Positions 40,697 through 51,209 of a DNA stretch of 64,000 nt are shown here, piece by piece. The translations under genes and the position numbers were made by a program. Under the pieces are notes generated by a model that was given only the letters and a program-made list of their open reading frames with translations, ran no database searches and was not told where the DNA came from. The stretch is from the NCBI GenBank assembly GCA_003116975.1, contig BGKB01000098.1, forward strand, positions 62,001 through 126,000, in the 5' to 3' direction. How positions within the stretch are numbered: position 1 is the first letter of the stretch; the number at the start of each line of letters is the position of its first letter. This DNA is from Aurantiochytrium sp. KH105 (lineage: Eukaryota; Sar; Bigyra; Thraustochytrida; Thraustochytriidae).

Positions 40697-41707
40697 CTTG
40701 TCTTTTCCGCGCGCGCGCACAACGTCGAGCGAGCGAGCGAGCGAGCTCACTTGCTTGCTTACTCTTGCTAGCTTACTCGAGCTCGCACGTTCACAGCGCT
40801 GCTCGAGTCTGCGTGCAACCAGTCTCTCACACCCTGTGGCCAGGCGCCAAAACCTCGCCTAGCCGTTGCCCCAAAAGGGTTGTGCACACTATATATCCTA
40901 GTCGCGACCGTCCGTCACAACTCACTCGCCTGACTGCGAGGTTGTGTGCGGCGGCCATGGCCTCCGGTTCCCCAGGCTGCAGGGGAGGGCGTCCCAGCGG
41001 CGCGATCCTGCAGCAGCAGCTGCGTTCCAGCGGACGGCGAGGACGCGGTGCACGCGGCGGGGCTTTTACACGCTGTCACGCGGGCGGTGTCCATCTTGCC
41101 AGCTCTCAATCAAATCTCCACCGCGCTCGCACCGTCTCTCCCGCGCCCGGCGCTGCGGCCGCGAAGGCGCGACGCGCGGCAGGGCAGGGCAGGGCAGGGC
41201 AGGGCAGGGCAGGGCAGAGCGGAGCGGAGCAGAGCGGAGCGGAGCCGGGAGGCCTCGCAGGGTCGGTGCGGAGTCGCGAGGCGGCCTGGTTCAGCCTCCA
41301 GGAGACGGTGCACACGCGCGTGTCCGTGCACGTGCGCGCGTGCACGCGCTGCAGCGGCGGCGTCTTCTGCTTCTTCCCTAGTGCTGCCAGGCCTGGCTTA
41401 CAGAACGAACGACGACACAACGCGCGCGACGCATACATACCGCCTCTGACCAGAGACCCGGCGCAGCGCGGGCGGGAGCGAGGAGCCGCGGCGGCAGAAA
41501 GCTTTCGCGCTCTCGCGCTTTCGCGGGCGCGGCGGGCGGCGAGTGCGGCTGGCGCGGGTCTGCCGGCGGGCGGGTGGGTGCACGAGAGGCCTGCGGCTGA
41601 TCGAAGGGAAAAGCTTACGTGGCGCGCTCGCGCTGGAGCGGAGGCGGTCAGGAGTCGGTGAAGGAGAGCAGAGCGGAGAGGGCCTCCTTGCGCGGAAAGA
41701 GGCCACC
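40697..41707. promoter_or_regulatory. GC-rich divergent promoter region, unknown gene and kinase
   Basis: One kilobase between two outward-facing starts. It contains GCGA repeats at 40728-40745, a (GGGCA)n run and GC-rich 5' UTR-like sequence. Open frames crossing it are Arg/Ala-rich and look non-coding. Confidence 0.5.
41180..41216. repeat. (GGGCA)n pentanucleotide repeat
   Basis: Seven tandem GGGCA units followed by degenerate GAGCGGAGC units, read directly. Confidence 0.95.
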
Positions 41708-43504
41708 ATGCAGATGGACAGGCCGGTGTCGATGACGCCCGTGCTGGACTTTGGCGACAATGACTTTGACCTGGACAAGAGCAAGGTGAAACTCCTCGAC
41801 GTGCTCGGTCGGGGCGCCTTTAGTACCGTGTACAAGGCCGAGTACACGGGCCTCGTCGTGGCCATCAAAAAGCAGAAACTGGCAGACCCGGACTTGGAAA
41901 GGTACATTCGCAAAGAGCTCGCCATTCTGCGCAGATGCAACCATCCGGGACTGGTCAAGTACATTGGCGCGTGCAAAGTGGACGAGAAGACGATTTACAT
42001 TGCCACAGAGTACTGTCGCGGCGGAGACCTGCGGCGGCTGCTGCAGTCCAGTCGCGCGCTGGGCTGGAAGCTGCGCGCGAACATTTTGCGCGGCGTGGCT
42101 GACGCGCTCGAGTACATGCACGATCGTGGGCTAATCCACCGTGACGTCAAGACGGAGAATGTCCTCTTGGACGAGACGCTCAATCCGAAACTGTGCGATT
42201 TCGGATTTGCCCGCGACGCCGCCCCAGGCACAGATGCGCGAGGCCGCGTCATGACCATGTGCGGCACGGACGAGTTCATGGCCCCAGAGGTAATTTTTGG
42301 CATGGCATACGACACCAAGGCGGACGTCTTTGGTTTCGGTATCATCATTGCCGAGACCATTGCACGCAAGGTGCCGGGAAAGCGCGACAAATTTCTCGTA
42401 CGGAAACCCATGACGGGATTTACGGCAGACGCTGCAGAGCTCAAAATGATCGGGGACCTGTACGATCCGCCATCCAGCTTGCTCTTGCTCTGCGAAGAGT
42501 GTCTCGCCGACGAGGCAGAGCAGCGTCCCACCGCCAAGGACTGCAACGAGTGGCTCGAAGAGCTCTGGCAGGATCTTGAGCCCGACGATGTCACGACGAG
42601 CATTACCGAGGAGGAAATGCTTCGCGAAGTACGCGACGACCTTGCGAAGCGCGATGCCGAGGCCGAGTTGCCGGATGCGACCCTCGATGAGGACGATCAT
42701 TCGAGGCTTGGTTCGAGGCGCGCCACAAAGTTTTACGAATCCACGTTGAAGCGAGCCACGCTCGCTGCGTTCAACTGGATCAACAATGATGACGGGGACG
42801 ATGAGGCTGAGGGCGACGATGAGGACAGCGGTGATGAGGAGGGCGAGGAAGGCACAGGCACTCTTGTCGCGGTCGAGCAATTGACGGGGGCTCATGCTAC
42901 CGATGCGCATGCCATGTCGGATCGAGCCAAGGCTGCTCGAGCCGCGGCGCGCGCAGCTCCCGCCTTTGCGGCAGCCCACAAAGCCTCGCATCGACTCCCG
43001 TTGCTTCAATCCGAGCTCACGCCCCCTGTGGACGCCGTGCAGCACCAAGATGGCCAGCGGCCAGCGGCCAAGATTATGACAATGTCGGGATATGTGGTAA
43101 AGCGTGGCGGTCGCATCAAGACATGGTATCGCCGCTTCATGGTGATCACTTCGGAGGGTCTGGTCTACTTTAAGAGCAAGGAGGACTTTATCAAGAATCC
43201 AGAAGAAATGCAAGGCAGCATTTCATTTGCCGACATGGTCGTCACTCCTGGAAGGAACTCCGTGGCGGACACAGTCGGTATTATGGTTGCCAAGCGGCAG
43301 AACGCCTTTCGTGTTCTCACGCTGTCTCGCCCGCGCTACTTTCAGACGACGGACCCGCGCCTCTCTGCCAAATGGGTACGAAGCATCAATCTTGCATACA
43401 TTCAATGGGAGGCGAATCAAATTCTCGAGGCGAACGATGGCGCGACCCTTCCGCGCTCTGAAAAGAGCTCCTCAAGGACCTCCAAGCCAAGACATGGACA
43501 ATAA
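41708..43504 (+). CDS. TKL/LIMK-like protein kinase with C-terminal PH domain
   Basis: 598 residues from the ATG at 41708 in a Kozak-like context (gccaccATGc). The open frame runs 55 codons further upstream through GC-rich sequence that I take as 5' UTR. Kinase domain at about 28-290: Gly loop GRGAFSTVYKAEY (34-46), Lys54 in VAIKK, Glu70, HRDVKTEN (catalytic Asp146), DFG at 164-166 and MAPEV after a CGTDEF activation-loop end. All catalytic residues are present. An acidic, partly disordered linker follows (about 300-450). A PH domain at about 459-565 begins SGYVVKRGGRIKTWYRRFMV and ends with a WVRSINLAYIQWE helix. PH domains bind phosphoinositides or proteins, so membrane-regulated signalling is likely. 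Confidence 0.92.
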   Translation: MQMDRPVSMTPVLDFGDNDFDLDKSKVKLLDVLGRGAFSTVYKAEYTGLVVAIKKQKLADPDLERYIRKELAILRRCNHPGLVKYIGACKVDEKTIYIATEYCRGGDLRRLLQSSRALGWKLRANILRGVADALEYMHDRGLIHRDVKTENVLLDETLNPKLCDFGFARDAAPGTDARGRVMTMCGTDEFMAPEVIFGMAYDTKADVFGFGIIIAETIARKVPGKRDKFLVRKPMTGFTADAAELKMIGDLYDPPSSLLLLCEECLADEAEQRPTAKDCNEWLEELWQDLEPDDVTTSITEEEMLREVRDDLAKRDAEAELPDATLDEDDHSRLGSRRATKFYESTLKRATLAAFNWINNDDGDDEAEGDDEDSGDEEGEEGTGTLVAVEQLTGAHATDAHAMSDRAKAARAAARAAPAFAAAHKASHRLPLLQSELTPPVDAVQHQDGQRPAAKIMTMSGYVVKRGGRIKTWYRRFMVITSEGLVYFKSKEDFIKNPEEMQGSISFADMVVTPGRNSVADTVGIMVAKRQNAFRVLTLSRPRYFQTTDPRLSAKWVRSINLAYIQWEANQILEANDGATLPRSEKSSSRTSKPRHGQ

Positions 43505-44282
43505 ATTTGAACAGTCTGCACTCAGCTACTGCGGCACTCTTTTGTCTTTTTTTGGCCGTATTCTCTCGGCCGCAAGCGCAGTAGGCCTAGAAGTCGTCGT
43601 ATCTCTAAAACACTCCATTTGTCTCCATCTTCTTTTTGGCTCAAAAAGTTCATTCGGTCATGAGCTTACTACTCTTGATGGGGGTATGGCATAAGTTGCA
43701 AAAGCGTTCTTCATCAGCAGGTCCAGAAGGTAAAAATAACACTTTTCGTGCGGTGAAAGGACGAGGCATGTACGTGATCGACCGACGGCGATCATCAGCG
43801 CGTGCCAACAACCTTTTCGACTCTACCCCCTCCTAGTACATGATTTACTGTGCGACAAAGATGGCGAAGAGGGTTAGAGAGGAACTTATTGACTCCGTAA
43901 TGGGATGGCAGCCAGAAAGCACCGCGAGACAACAAACAGAGCTCGAACAGGTTGATCGTGTGTATACTGCCGCTATCACCGCTGCCGCCAAGGCGTCTGT
44001 CTGCACGTCCAGTCGTCCTTTCCAGAGGCCAGCCTCGCGCCTCCTCCTTCGTACCTCGCGCCTCGCGCTTAGCTTGACGCGACCTCGGACAAGGCATCAA
44101 TCGAACGTGTGCACGCGTCCTGGAGTAAAGGACTTGTGAAGGCGCTCCCCCTTTCCTTGTGCGCAGATATTGGCTCTTCTCCTTTCTTGCACCACGCGGC
44201 TTCTGCTCTTCGAATCAACTTAAGGCAAGGTCGAATTTGAAGAATCAGCAAAGCCAAAGCGAAAGCAAAGAAGAGTGGGATC
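43505..44282. other. Intergenic between the kinase and LRR-Roco-TIR genes
   Basis: Holds the kinase 3' UTR and the promoter of the next plus-strand gene. No protein-like open frame is convincing. Upstream exons of the Roco gene cannot be excluded, but the frame at its proposed first ATG has a stop 45 bp upstream. Confidence 0.5.
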
Positions 44283-47200
44283 ATGATAGCTAAGAGTGTC
44301 GCAGATGCACTCAAGGAGATGGCTGAGGGCGCCACGACTGTGTTGTACGTTGAATAGATTGAATGAGCACTTTTCACAAATTCTTTTGCACAGACGATGC
44401 ATGTACTCAAACAAAACCCTTTTTGGCATAATTTTTATGTTTGGGTACTCTGATCATTTCGAATTTCTAACCTGTGCCTCCTCTGGCGTTTATGATCGCA
44501 CAAACACAGCCTGTACGAAATCGATGATGATGGCGCAAAAGCGCTAGCGGACGCTCTAAAAGTGAATACGACGCTGCGTTCTCTATAGTAAGTCGTTGCG
44601 ATAACGAGAGAAGGAGTGCCGGAAAGAGTGCAAAGGACTGACTTCTACGCTTGGATCATCTCTCATTTCTAATCTGTGTCTTTTTGGGCTTAACATTGCA
44701 AAAAAACAGCCTGGATAAAATCGGCGATGATGGCGCAAAAGCGCCAGCGGACGCTCTAGAAGTGATTGAGTCGCTGTATTTTTTTACGTAAGTTGTTGTG
44801 ATGACGAGAGAAGGAATGCCGGAAAGAGTGGAAAGGACTGACTTTTGCGCTCTGATTATCTCGAATTTCTAATCTGTGTCTTTTCGGGGCTTAAAGATTG
44901 CGCAAACACAGCCTGTACGAAATCGGCGATGATGGCATGAAAGCGCTGGCGGACGCTTTAAAAGTGAATGGGTCGCTGGGTTATCTGACGTAAGTCGTTG
45001 TGATAACGAGAGAAGGAATGCTGGAAAGAGTGCAAAAGACTGACTTTTGCTCCCTGATCATTTCGTCATCCCAAACTACGTCTTTTTGACGCTTAACATT
45101 GCACAAAGACAGCCTGTCCAGCATCGGCGATGATGGCATGAGAGCGCTGGCGGACGCTCTAAAAGTGAATAAGTCGCTGCGCTCTCTGGAGTAAGTTGTT
45201 GTGATAACGAGAGAAGGAGTGCCGGAAAGAGTGCAAAGGACTGACTTCTACGCTTGGATCATCTCGCATTTCTAATCTGTGTCTTTTTGGGCTTAACATT
45301 GCAAAAAAACAGCCTGGATAAAATCGGCGATGATGGCGCAAAAGCGCTAGCGGACGCTCTAAAAGTGATTGAGTCGCTGCGCTCTCTGGAGTAAGTTGTT
45401 GTGATAACGAGAGAAGGAGTGCCGGAAAGAGTGCAAAGGACTGACTTCTACGCTTGGATCATCTCGCATTTCTAATCTGTGTCTTTTTTGGGCTTAAATA
45501 TTGCAAAAACACAGCCTGTACGAAATCGGCGATGATGGCATGAAAGCGCTGGCGGACGCTCTAAAAGTGAATAAGTCGCTGGGTTCTCTGTCGTAAGTCG
45601 TTGTGATAACGAGGAAGGAATGCCGGAAAGAATGCAAAAACCTGACCAGCACGTACGCTGCAATGCTGTTCATAAATCCACACGTGGCGCTGTCGACAAT
45701 TTTTCGATTGCACTTTGTGACCATGCTATGGCTGATTATTCTTGATTGCACGAGAACAGTCTCTCAGGCGAACAGATCGGCGATGATGGCGCAAAAGCGC
45801 TGGCTGACGCACTCACAGCGAATACGTCGCTAGATTTTCTGAGGTAAGTGATTGTGAGGATCTTGTTAAGGTCGAGGAATGCGCAAAGAGTGCATAGACT
45901 GACAAGCACGCACGTTGCAATGATGTTCATCAATCCACACATGGTGCTGCTATCGTTTGTCCGATTTCACCATGTAACCACGTTGTGACGTTTTGTTCTT
46001 GATTGCACGAGAACAGTCTCTCAGGCGGACGGATCGGCGATGATGGCGCAAAAGCGCTGGCTGACGCACTCACAGCGAATACGTCGCTAGGTTTTCTGAG
46101 GTAAGTGATTGTGAGGATCTTGTTAAGGTCGAGGAATGCGCAAAGAGTGCATAGACTGACAAGCACGCACGTTGCAATGATGTTCATCAATCCACACATG
46201 GTGCTGCTATCGTTTGTCCGATTACACCATGTAACCACGTTGTGACGTTTTGTTCTTGATTGCACGAGAACAGACTTCAAGGCGAACGGATCGGCGATGA
46301 TGGCGCAAAAGCGCTGGCTGACGCACTCACAGCGAATACGTCGCTATTTTCTCTGAAGTAAGTGATTGTGAGGATCTTATTGTGGTCAAGGAATGCGCAA
46401 AGAGTGCATAGACTGACCAGCACGTATATTGCAATGATGTTCATTGATCCACACGTGGTGCTGCCATCGTTGGAACGATTACACCATGTGGCCATGCTAT
46501 GATTATTTGTTTATGATTGCACGAGAACAGACTTAAAGGCGAACAGATCGGCGATAATGGCGCAAAAGCGCTGGCAGGCGCAATCGCGTCTCTACACTCA
46601 TTGCGGTAAGTGATTGTGAGGTCTTAAAATGGGGAATGCTGCAAAGCGTGAGGAAGACTGACCAGTACTTGTAACGATCTCACACAAATTCATATATGGC
46701 ACTGCCATCGCTTTGACCAATTACACCATGCGCCAATGATATGACTGTTTGCCTCGCCATGTCTTCCCTATTTCACGAATATAGTCTTTCAGGCGGAAAG
46801 ATCGGAAACGATGGCATAAAGGCGCTGGCTGACGCACTCGCAATATCCACGTCGCTGGACACGTTAGAGTAAGTCATAATTGGACGGAAGAAGTGTGCGC
46901 GCGCGGGAGGAATTGTGGGGGGGGGGGAGGGGAGCAGGAAGACTTATCAACTCACGCGCTGCTATAATCTCATCAAATCAATACACGGTGCCACCATCGT
47001 TTGTCTGTTTCTACCGTGTGATCGTGCTGCACCCGTTTGATTCACCGTAATTTTTCATAATTCGCAAATGCAGGCTACAAGAAAATAATATCGGCGACGA
47101 TGGCGCGATGTTGCTTGCAGACGCGCTCGCAGAGAGCACGTCGCTGCGGAAGCTAGAGTAAGCCATAATCTGGTCGTAAGAAGTGCTGGCACGAAATAGA

Positions 47201-50200
47201 AAAGACTGACCAACACACGTCCATTGCCACCTAAATGCTGTCGTTCGCTCTCTTCCACCACGTGATCGTGCTACGTCCCTTCATTACACCACACTGTCTT
47301 TAATTGCACGGGCACAGCCTTTCCGAGAACAGAATCGGCGACGACGGCGCAGCGGCGTTGGCGCATGCCATCGCACAAAGCACGACGCTTCTGCAAAAAT
47401 TATAGTACGTTGCAAAAGAAGGCCGTGGACCAGGTTTATGTTGGACGCTGACGCTTGTCTTGTGGTTTCGCAGCCTTGAAAGGAACAATTTTGGCAATGC
47501 AGGGGCAAAAGCCCTGGCAACTGCACTTGAAAGTAACGACACGCTTGAAGAACTGAGGTATGTTATATTAAGTTCGAATGAGAGGCAACGATTGGCACGT
47601 ACTCACGTGATCATCATGACATAAAAACAGTCTGGACAAAGGAGAAATTTCATCGGAGATTCTGGCTCGCATCACGGACCATGTTAAGCTCACGAAGGAG
47701 GAACTGGACGATATTAGCGCAATCGCTCAAAAGGGTTTGAAGGCCAACGTGAAGGTCCGATGGGGCCGCGCCAAGCTCATGATTGTGGGCAAGTCCGCTG
47801 CTGGCAAAACATCAACAATTCGCACGCTTTTAGACCAGCCATTTAATGACGACCACGTCTCCACAATCGGAGTCGACCTCACGCTGACCCGCACACGAGA
47901 CTGGAAAGAACGGGAGAACATTGGTAATGCTGACCTTGGTGAGCAGTTTGCAAAGTACAAGTACCGTCGGCAAAGCTTTTCCCAGCGTGTCTCTCAGCGC
48001 ATGTCTGGAATTGCGGCTCGAGCGTCTGCATCTCGAAAGTCTTCTTCAAAGGGGCGTCGTTCGTCGTTTCAATTCGATGAATGGGATGTCGCGGAGGCTG
48101 TGAGAACCCCGCTTCGTCTTCAGATCAAGGAAGAAGCTGGCAAACCGGACGAAGAAGTCAGTTTCACGATTTGGGACTACGGAGGACAAGAAGTCTTTTA
48201 TGCTTTGCACCATCTGTTCTTGACGCAATATGGTGTTTATGTGTTGGTCTTTGACATGCGAGAAGTGCTGGGCAAAGAGCGTTTCGAGGAAGTACTCGAC
48301 GGAGATAAATACGAGAGCCTTGCGTCGCAAAAGGATGCGCTGGATACGCTGCGCTTCTGGATCGACTCCATTCGTCTGCATGCGCCAAATGTCAGCGTTG
48401 CGCTCGTGGGGACATACCTAGATCAGGTACCTGATGATGGGGACCACAGGGCGATCAACCAGACAATAAAAAGTGAGGTGCTCAAAGGCCTTGGCGGAAG
48501 GCCAGCTGTGTTACGGAATCGTTCGTCACAACTTCAATTTTTCCCCATTAACAACAAAGACCGTGAAGACACAAATGATCGCGTGTCGCACCTGCGGGAG
48601 GCGCTGTCGGAGTCCGTTGCAAACAAAGACTTTGTCAAGGACAAGGTCCCATTGCGGTGGTCATATTGTTTAGACTTCCTACTCTCCGCAGAAGAGGACT
48701 TTCTGTTGCTGGATGAAGTGGAGGATATGGCTAAAGATTGGTGCAATCTTCCAAAGGAAGATGTGCACAAGATGCTGAAATACATGCATGAGATTGGGGT
48801 GCTTGTTCACCTGACAACGGGAGAGAACGATGTTCTACGTCAGCTTGTCGTGATTCGGCCGCAGTGGTTGCTGGAAAACCTCTCTCGCGTCATTTGCGAT
48901 CCCGATATGGATCACATGCAGAGGCACAAGGACAACCTGATGTATCGGCGAGGCGATGAGGATGGCGGCGAGTTTCCGAGCGAGCTCGATGATGCGCTCG
49001 AGGAGTGGTCAGACCGTGGCGTCGCCAGTCGTGCGCTTCTGGAGAAACTATGGCAAGACCAACCGGTCGACTATCTCACGGAGCTGATGGAGTCGATGTT
49101 GCTGGCGTGTCCGAGTCCATGGATTGGCGACAAGGATGAAGAGGGCGACAAGGATGAAGAAGGCGCTCTTCTTATACCGAGCCTTTTGAAGCCTGTCGAC
49201 GAGGATACAAAGAAGAAGGCCTTCGCTCACTTGGGTCGGACGTTTGCCCTCGCTTACATTGAGTTCCGGATTCTCCCCAAGGGCGTTTTCCAGCGTTTAC
49301 TCGCCAGCCTCGTACAGAGTCTTCCAAACCTCGTGGGTGTGGACGATCACGGCGTGTACGCAGACTTTGCAAGCATCGTATTCGACAATGTTGACGTTGT
49401 CATGGAAACAAGGGGCAACCGCTTAATGCTCTACTTTAAGTTGCTCAAAGATCGGACCCTCAGCAGTCATGTCGTGATTCTCAAGAACAGTCTTGACTCC
49501 ATTGATTCCTTCTTCATGAAGAAGGGTCTCGACCCGAAGCTCTATGTCAGTTCCGATGGCTCTGATCACAGAGCTGCATGCGCCTCGGCAAAGGCTCTTG
49601 CGGACGCCACAAATGGCGAGGTATCTTTAGTGAAGAGGGGCAAGCGACTTCCTCTGACGTCTTTTGGGCCGTTTGTGGAGAGTCGAAGTGCGACACGGCA
49701 TCCTCGTCTGTCTATCGCAAGCACTGACAAGCCTTATCACGTCTTTCTGTCGCATTCTTGGGGCGAGGGGAGAGAGACGCACGAAAAGGTCAAGGCGGTG
49801 GCTCGTGAGCTTAAGACGCGTGGAATTCGCTACTGGCTTGACGAGATTGAGGTCGGCCAGGAGGTACTTGATTCCATGGCTAACGGGATCGACGGATCGA
49901 AGGCTGTCGTGGTTTTCGTAACCCGCGAGTACATGAACAAAGTGAATCGAGGCAGGTCCGAGCTCGACAATTGCCGAGACGAGTTCTGCTACGCTTTTCG
50001 GCGTTTAAAACCCGCGAACATGATTCCTTGCATCCTGGACCAAGAGATGAGCGACATGAGCACGTGGGAAGGACGTTTTGGCATATCGTGGAGCGGCAAT
50101 CCGTTATATGTGTCCATGTGGAAGGGAGGCGAACCGGACGAGATTGATGCTCTTGAGGCAGCAATCAAGAACGTTCTTAGATTGCAAAACGAAGCGGCTG

Positions 50201-50283
50201 TGAGGCCCGAAGACGTCCCTGCGTCGACAACACCCGCAGTGCATCGTCGAGGGACCCTTTCGAGATTGTTTGGGAGGAAGTAA
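44283..50283 (+). CDS. LRR-ROC-COR-TIR protein (Roco GTPase with TIR), 16 exons
   Basis: Reconstructed 1282-residue protein. Exons: 44283-44344, 44510-44587, 44710-44787, 44912-44989, 45113-45190, 45313-45390, 45515-45592, 45760-45843, 46017-46100, 46274-46357, 46531-46605, 46785-46868, 47074-47157, 47318-47404, 47474-47557 and 47631-50283. All introns are GT-AG and phase 2, and the summed length keeps one frame. Residues 1-399 are ribonuclease-inhibitor-type LRRs (IGDDGAKALADALKVNTSL), 26 residues in the first six and mostly 28 later. ROC GTPase from about 440: P-loop GKSAAGKTS at about 451, switch I VSTIGVDLT, G3 WDYGGQE and G4-like LVGTYLD. COR follows (ROC-COR to about 1090) with VIRPQWLLENLSRVI. 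TIR at about 1099-1245: YHVFLSHSWGEG, YWLDEIEVGQEV with a candidate catalytic Glu, and AVVVFVTREYM. No kinase domain. The big last exon has no N-terminal ATG of its own, which supports splicing. Confidence 0.88.
44510..45759 (+). repeat. Tandem LRR exon-intron module, about 200 bp, six copies
   Basis: Six 78-nt exons start at 44510, 44710, 44912, 45113, 45313 and 45515, so units are 200-202 bp. Introns share GTAAGTYGTTGTGATAACGA at the 5' end and CTAATCTGTGTCTTTT in the 3' half. Exons 3 and 6 are almost identical copies, as are exons 4 and 7. Confidence 0.9.
45760..46530 (+). repeat. Tandem LRR exon-intron module, 257 bp, three copies
   Basis: 84-nt exons start at 45760, 46017 and 46274, and the next exon starts at 46531, giving an exact 257-bp period three times. 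Introns share GTAAGTGATTGTGAGGATCT at the start and GATTGCACGAGAACAG at the acceptor and are nearly identical. The exon at 46531 is 75 nt, an in-frame shortening. Confidence 0.92.
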
Positions 50284-50666
50284 GATGTTTTCAAGCGTAG
50301 TATGTGAAGGAGCGACCGGTACAATCATGAAGATGCACTTTAGAAATGATAGATCCTTGACTTGACAGACCAGTGACAGGTGTAATTTAACTTGACTTGA
50401 CTCAACTTAACTTTGATTGACATGAGAAACATAAAAAGGGCGTCTTCTAACTGATAATAAGAAAGACCCCCTACTCCTGGAGAAGACCGACGCATCTTTC
50501 CCTTCGGTTCGTCGCCATCGAAGTCAATACGTGTTGTTAGCGCAAAAGTGACGTTTTTTCTTTTCATACTTTTCTTCCTTTTCCATTTATAGTGAACACA
50601 GGCACCGCGAATACTACCCGAACGCGAGTCGAGGTCTTCGCCGAGGTTGCAGCTGGCAGGTTGTTT
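50284..50666. other. Convergent 3' region, Roco-TIR and cytochrome b5 genes
   Basis: Both genes end toward this 383-bp interval. It carries short repeats of the CTTGACTTGA/AACTTGACTT type at about 50353-50420 and nothing coding. Confidence 0.6.
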
Positions 50667-51209
50667 TCAGAGAATGACGCAGACCTCACCACCAGCGCCA
50701 TGGAGCTCGCCCGGGGGCGTCTCGCAGGGAATAATTTGACCGATGCAGAGACGCTCCCACACGGAGCGTCCGTGGCGAGAATGGAAATTCAAGTCCTCCT
50801 CGCAGTCCTGGGCGCCTCCAGCCCTTCGCACAAGCGAGCGCTGGCCGCCAGGATGGTCCTCAATGTAGTTCGTGACGTCGAAGACGCGGCCCTTGGCGAT
50901 GATCCAGCAGTCCTCCTTGGAGTCGTGGATGCGCACCTCGCACATGGTCACAAAGAGGTCCGGGGCTACGCCGCGGCTCCCCGACACGCGTCGCGTGCCG
51001 TGCTGCTGGCACAGCTCGCAGGCCGCGCGGTCCCCCGCGCCTGGCGTCTCCGGCCCAGTCGGCTGGGGCGTGGTGCGCGCGCCGACGGCCGCCTCGCGCT
51101 CCGCGACGATCTTGTACTCGGTGTCCTGCGGGTTGCCCACGGACTCGAAGCGCCCGCGCATGCCCAGCGAGGGCCCGTGGCGCGCGGCCCCGGACAGCGC
51201 GTGCACCAT
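50667..51209 (-). CDS. Cytochrome b5-domain protein with C-terminal CaaX box
   Basis: Intronless, 180 residues from the Met at 51209 (gagcATGG context). Residues upstream of this Met translate a CGAGACACG repeat. A CELCQQH segment lies at about 75. The cytochrome b5-like heme domain is at about 103-170, with CWIIAKGRVFDVTNYI, the heme-ligand motif EDHPGGQ and a second ligand candidate His in LNFHSRHGRSVWE. There is no N- or C-terminal membrane helix, unlike tail-anchored cytochrome b5. Instead the last four residues are CVIL, a CaaX box whose final Leu favours geranylgeranylation in known systems, so lipid anchoring is plausible. It could act as an electron carrier at a membrane or as a heme sensor. 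Confidence 0.82.
   Translation of the reverse strand: MVHALSGAARHGPSLGMRGRFESVGNPQDTEYKIVAEREAAVGARTTPQPTGPETPGAGDRAACELCQQHGTRRVSGSRGVAPDLFVTMCEVRIHDSKEDCWIIAKGRVFDVTNYIEDHPGGQRSLVRRAGGAQDCEEDLNFHSRHGRSVWERLCIGQIIPCETPPGELHGAGGEVCVIL

Noticed and set aside
47737-50283. Treating the ROC-COR-TIR frame as a complete single-exon gene
   Set aside because: Its first codon in that reading is TTG, the frame is open upstream to a splice acceptor at 47630, and the phase matches the preceding LRR exons.
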